Source: Methylophaga sp.
GTDB lineage: Bacteria > Pseudomonadota > Gammaproteobacteria > Nitrosococcales > Methylophagaceae
Assembly: GCA_030148085.1 (NCBI GenBank)
Contig: JASBUF010000068.1
Coordinates: forward strand, 1-50,601
DNA length: 50,601 nt
Reading direction: 5' to 3'
Within the stretch, counting starts at the first letter, position 1, and every line of letters begins with the position of its first letter. Shown here one piece after another: positions 50,548 through 50,601 of the stretch. Under the pieces are notes generated by a model. That model made no database searches. It was not told the origin of the DNA and was given only the letters and a program-made list of their open reading frames with translations. The position numbers and the translations under genes are program-made.

Positions 50548-50601
50548 ATGGCCAAAAGCAAAAATAACCTGATCTGGATTGACCTGGAAATGACCGGTCT
50601 C
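50548..50601 (+). CDS. orn: Oligoribonuclease, 5' end only
   Basis: The first 18 codons encode MAKSKNNLIWIDLEMTGL. The DLEMTGL segment is exonuclease motif I of the DEDDh family, where Asp and Glu bind metal. Orn degrades 2-5-nt RNAs and pGpG, the product of c-di-GMP breakdown. GGAG is only 3 nt before the ATG, closer than usual. The rest lies beyond the window. Confidence 0.9.
   Translation, partial: MAKSKNNLIWIDLEMTGL

Overview
The window looks like chromosomal core sequence from a gammaproteobacterium, most plausibly a methylotroph related to Methylophaga. This is inferred from gene content and synteny: murA-mla-hisGDC, pilTU-yggS-proC-yggT-metXW and ftsK-lolA-rarA blocks, system II cytochrome c maturation, a MxaD-like protein and SoxCD-like proteins. 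Coding density is high, many neighbouring genes overlap by 4-17 nt, and I see no phage, insertion sequence or CRISPR array. Only one protein-gene-free stretch exceeds 300 bp (20039-20381); it holds a tRNA-Arg gene, a minus-strand terminator and an inverted repeat.

Layout. 1-3662 (minus) is most of a giant FAD/Fe-S 2-hydroxyacid oxidoreductase that runs off the left edge. 3790-5505 (plus) carries uppP and the rplM-rpsI ribosomal operon with a near-consensus promoter and a terminator. 5636-8836 is an envelope cluster: a PagL-type lipid A deacylase, a convergent lipid A acyltransferase, Kdo transferase waaA and tRNA deaminase tadA. mltF follows, and shares a bidirectional terminator with dsbA. 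10486-15039 (minus) is a cytochrome c block read as cytochrome c4, resB, ccsA, dsbA. Divergent to it, engB, soxC, a soxD-like gene and glgP are tightly packed on the plus strand.

After the tRNA come a DUF2927 gene and an OmpA-type lipoprotein, then pilT-pilU (minus), divergent from yggS-proC-yggT and the overlapping metX-metW-pyrE operon. A TSUP permease and a DUF4124-like protein lead to a long minus-strand operon read as mlaF-E-D-C-B, ibaG, murA, hisG, hisD, hisC. Divergent from mlaF is a MxaD-like SRPBCC gene coupled to a YVTN beta-propeller lipoprotein and rsmJ. ftsK-lolA-rarA (minus) is divergent from trxB, which is followed by a universal stress protein, an LplT-like transporter and a diguanylate cyclase. 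The right end has a small cytochrome c and a Ste24-like M48 protease (minus), and the first 18 codons of orn.

How the genes fit together. Several blocks build or repair the outer membrane (PagL, LpxL, WaaA, Mla, LolA, MurA, UppP, MltF, OmpA). Another theme is periplasmic redox chemistry: ResB/CcsA and DsbA would mature the cytochromes encoded here (c4, SoxD-like, the 94-residue cytochrome). The most unusual signal is at 38877-38942. There a textbook intrinsic terminator lies inside the signal-peptide codons of the beta-propeller lipoprotein, whose start codon overlaps the stop of the MxaD-like gene. This suggests translation-dependent read-through. Upstream of that pair is an 11-bp-period direct repeat placed like a response-regulator site.
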